From CAZNER01 sp964572065 (GTDB lineage: Bacteria > Patescibacteriota > Dojkabacteria > JAHIVN01), in the NCBI GenBank assembly GCA_964572065.1, contig CAZNER010000103.1, positions 1-6,311 of the forward strand: DNA of 6,311 bases, given 5' to 3'. A program made the translations under genes and the position numbers. Within the stretch, counting starts at the first letter, position 1. Each line of letters opens with the position of its first letter. Under the pieces are notes generated by a model. It searched no databases and was not told the origin of the DNA. It saw only the letters and a program-made list of their open reading frames with translations. This document shows positions 4,906 through 6,311 of the stretch, piece after piece.

Positions 4906-5844
4906 TTACCACTTTGTATAAGTTACTAAATCAAAACTTATCTTAGACCTATACGCATTCAAATCACTTAACATTACTTCATCGCGCGAGCGCGTCATAA
5001 GTAATGGAAGATTTACATGCCTGGATGTTACATTGTCAAAATTCATATAACCGACATAACCATCAACACCTTGTCTATCAAATAGAAAGGTTAGTTTATT
5101 ACCAGGATCATCCTTACTACCATACCATGTACCATCATAATCCAATATAGTACCTAATGGAAAATCAAATAAGACCGAACTCTTAAGATATAATCCGTTT
5201 TGAATTGTATCTACCAAATCATTTCTCTCAGCTGTATTAGAAGCAAATACATGTATATCTACCTTCCTTGTAACTTTTCTACCTGGACCTATCTGATAAC
5301 CTCCTATATCAGTTCCGTGAATATCTATTACAACAACCGGAGGATCAGACGCTTCAATAGCCGCCCACTCATCAACTACGCTTACATAGTGAAAATTATA
5401 AGTTACATATGCAGGTGAGCATGTGCCTGAAGTTACTATTCTACCATCTATGTAATCAATTATATATTCAGTAGAAGGAATTACAGTAACACCATCAGCT
5501 TCATATACTGTGACCATTGTAGATTGTTCAGGAGTTCCTGTTACAGTTACACCATCTGCCCGTTGGCCAACAACAGTGTCAAACAGTTCACAACCAGTAC
5601 CAGAAACAACTGGATCTAAATAAGCCCAACCTCTTCCTCTTTCTGTGGGATTAGGCAACATATCTGTTAAAGCAACATAAACTTCATTTTCATATTCACC
5701 TAACGCATTGCAAGAAGATAACTCAGCTGAAAATTCTAATGGTACCATTTCGTCTATCTCGATGAAATCACCAAGAACCACATTTTTAATGTAATAGTAT
5801 ACACTTAAATCTTCTTTCCTCAAATTTGTCATTTCTGATGTCAT
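4906..5844 (-). CDS. Putative tail terminator / neck protein with inserted beta domain
   Basis: This 312-residue protein starts at an ATG (5844-5842) that overlaps the TAA of the upstream gene (TAATG), with GAGGG 7 bases before it; the two genes are translationally coupled. Residues 1-75 include VYYYIKNVVLGDF and WAYLD. Residues about 80-160 look like an added beta domain, with ADGVTV occurring twice (96-101, 116-121) and a TEYIIDYIDGRIV strand pair (126-137). Residues about 168-312 resemble tail terminator or neck proteins in pattern: PPVVVIDIHG, a GPGRKVTRKVDIHVF strand, then a helix with AERNDLVDTIQ, and a final FDLVTYTKW strand. Terminators cap the tail tube and join it to the head, and they are usually coded just before the tube gene, as here. 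The assignment is by pattern and place; a general neck protein is possible. Confidence 0.5.
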   Translation of the reverse strand: MTSEMTNLRKEDLSVYYYIKNVVLGDFIEIDEMVPLEFSAELSSCNALGEYENEVYVALTDMLPNPTERGRGWAYLDPVVSGTGCELFDTVVGQRADGVTVTGTPEQSTMVTVYEADGVTVIPSTEYIIDYIDGRIVTSGTCSPAYVTYNFHYVSVVDEWAAIEASDPPVVVIDIHGTDIGGYQIGPGRKVTRKVDIHVFASNTAERNDLVDTIQNGLYLKSSVLFDFPLGTILDYDGTWYGSKDDPGNKLTFLFDRQGVDGYVGYMNFDNVTSRHVNLPLLMTRSRDEVMLSDLNAYRSKISFDLVTYTKW

Positions 5845-6311
5845 TAGCTTTCCCTCTTGAATCTCCTGGTAGCTTTACCAACTGATCTATCAATTAGATC
5901 TCTTAAATTATTATTAACATATTCATCCGCCACCTCTAAAACACGCATTGGAGGTGTATTAGAAAATGGGTATCTTGTTAAATATCCAGCCTTACCAAAT
6001 GTATTTTTTTCAGCATTTCTAACATTACTTGTATATCTCATTAAATAAACTCGTTCTTTTGGGGGAAGATCTGTATCAAGCTCTTCTCTGGTTATTCTTT
6101 TTTTACCAAACATTTGTTCATATTCTTCACCCGTTACTTCAACATAAATACCTGATGTTCCCTCTAAAATATTTTGTATAATTCCCATACGGTTGCCGCT
6201 AAAATCAAAATTATCCATGTCCGGCGCTGAAAATACAAAACCATCTGTGGCTTCTTTTATATAACTAAAGTTAGTTAATCTATCCACAAACTCATCTCTA
6301 TACTTTGGAAG
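5844..6311 (-). CDS. Putative head-tail connector / neck protein, C-terminal part (5' end outside window)
   Basis: The frame is open from the right edge to a TAA at 5846-5844, giving 155 visible residues. A GTG at 6287 is in frame but coding continues upstream of it (LPKYRDEF before VDRLTNF) and no Shine-Dalgarno sequence precedes it, so the true start is almost certainly beyond the window. Visible parts are SYIKEATDGFVFSAPD, ILEGTSGIYVEVTGEEYEQM, a charged linker with ERVYLMRYTSN, a YPFSNTPPMRVLEVADEYV block, and a basic end (RDLIDRSVGKATRRFKRES). No membrane segment or signal peptide is seen. Its position before a terminator-like gene and the mixed alpha/beta pattern fit HK97 gp10-like or other connector proteins, but I do not recognise a diagnostic motif. 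The stop overlaps the next start by one base, which points to co-translation. Confidence 0.45.
   Translation of the reverse strand, partial: LPKYRDEFVDRLTNFSYIKEATDGFVFSAPDMDNFDFSGNRMGIIQNILEGTSGIYVEVTGEEYEQMFGKKRITREELDTDLPPKERVYLMRYTSNVRNAEKNTFGKAGYLTRYPFSNTPPMRVLEVADEYVNNNLRDLIDRSVGKATRRFKRES

Noticed and set aside
4983..4994. CG-dense patch (CGCGCGAGCGCG) in otherwise AT-rich DNA
   Set aside because: It encodes Thr-Arg-Ser-Arg of the 312-residue protein without breaking the frame. One short patch is not evidence of an insertion or a functional site.
5200..5418. Plus-strand 72-codon open frame
   Set aside because: It is antisense inside the 312-residue gene. Its translation is dominated by Ile, Tyr and Ser from AT-rich DNA, with no binding site.
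5857..6048. Plus-strand 63-codon open frame
   Set aside because: It is antisense inside the connector gene, with no binding site and no recognisable product.
6285..6287. GTG as the start of the connector gene
   Set aside because: The frame continues upstream to the window edge with plausible coding (LPKYRDEF) and there is no Shine-Dalgarno sequence, so this is an internal valine.
1..6311. CRISPR arrays, tRNAs, integrase or attachment sites, insertion sequences, toxin-antitoxin or other defence genes
   Set aside because: I looked on both strands and saw no regularly spaced repeats, cloverleaf-like genes, transposase or recombinase motifs, or terminal repeats. The content is fully accounted for by tail-module genes.

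Overview
The window is an AT-rich (roughly one third G+C by eye) stretch in which every convincing gene lies on the minus strand, so the genes read from right to left. Gene content, order and tight packing are those of the tail-building module of a tailed double-stranded DNA phage or prophage. Most genes are preceded by strong GGAGG-type ribosome binding sites, ATG starts dominate, and UGA does not interrupt any frame, so the host reads the standard bacterial code and uses Shine-Dalgarno initiation. A Firmicutes-like host would fit, but the sequence does not settle it. A run of exactly 100 N (1377-1476) shows that this is a scaffolded, probably metagenomic, assembly.

Layout in transcription order: (1) 5844-6311, 3' part of a probable neck/head-tail connector gene whose start is outside the window. 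(2) 4906-5844, a 312-residue protein with a tail-terminator-like C-terminal half, coupled to gene 1 by a TAATG overlap. (3) A 162-base gap with a possible promoter. (4) 3151-4743, a 530-residue major tail tube candidate that looks like two fused tube domains. (5) A 12-bp perfect hairpin. (6) 2829-3074, an 81-residue protein of unknown function. (7) 2026-2796 and 1352-2023, two neighbouring genes that look like distant paralogues and sit where tail assembly chaperones are expected. (8) 1-1298, the first ~432 codons of a helical protein that I take to be the tape measure protein.

The inferred working order is as follows. The connector and terminator proteins close the top of the tail. The tube protein polymerises around the tape measure, which sets tail length, and the two chaperone-like proteins keep the tape measure soluble during assembly. 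No sheath gene lies between terminator and tube. That favours a long non-contractile tail but does not prove it, because a sheath gene could lie elsewhere.

The most interesting points are three: the duplicated-domain tube protein, which recalls the T5 pb6 design; the junction of the two chaperone genes, where a six-A run abuts the stop codon and a -1 slip would fuse the two proteins; and two in-phase A-AAA-AAG heptamers in the cationic tail of the first chaperone gene. I see no defence system, CRISPR array, tRNA, integrase or insertion sequence. The window is a good but recognisable phage structural module, not clearly a new kind of system.
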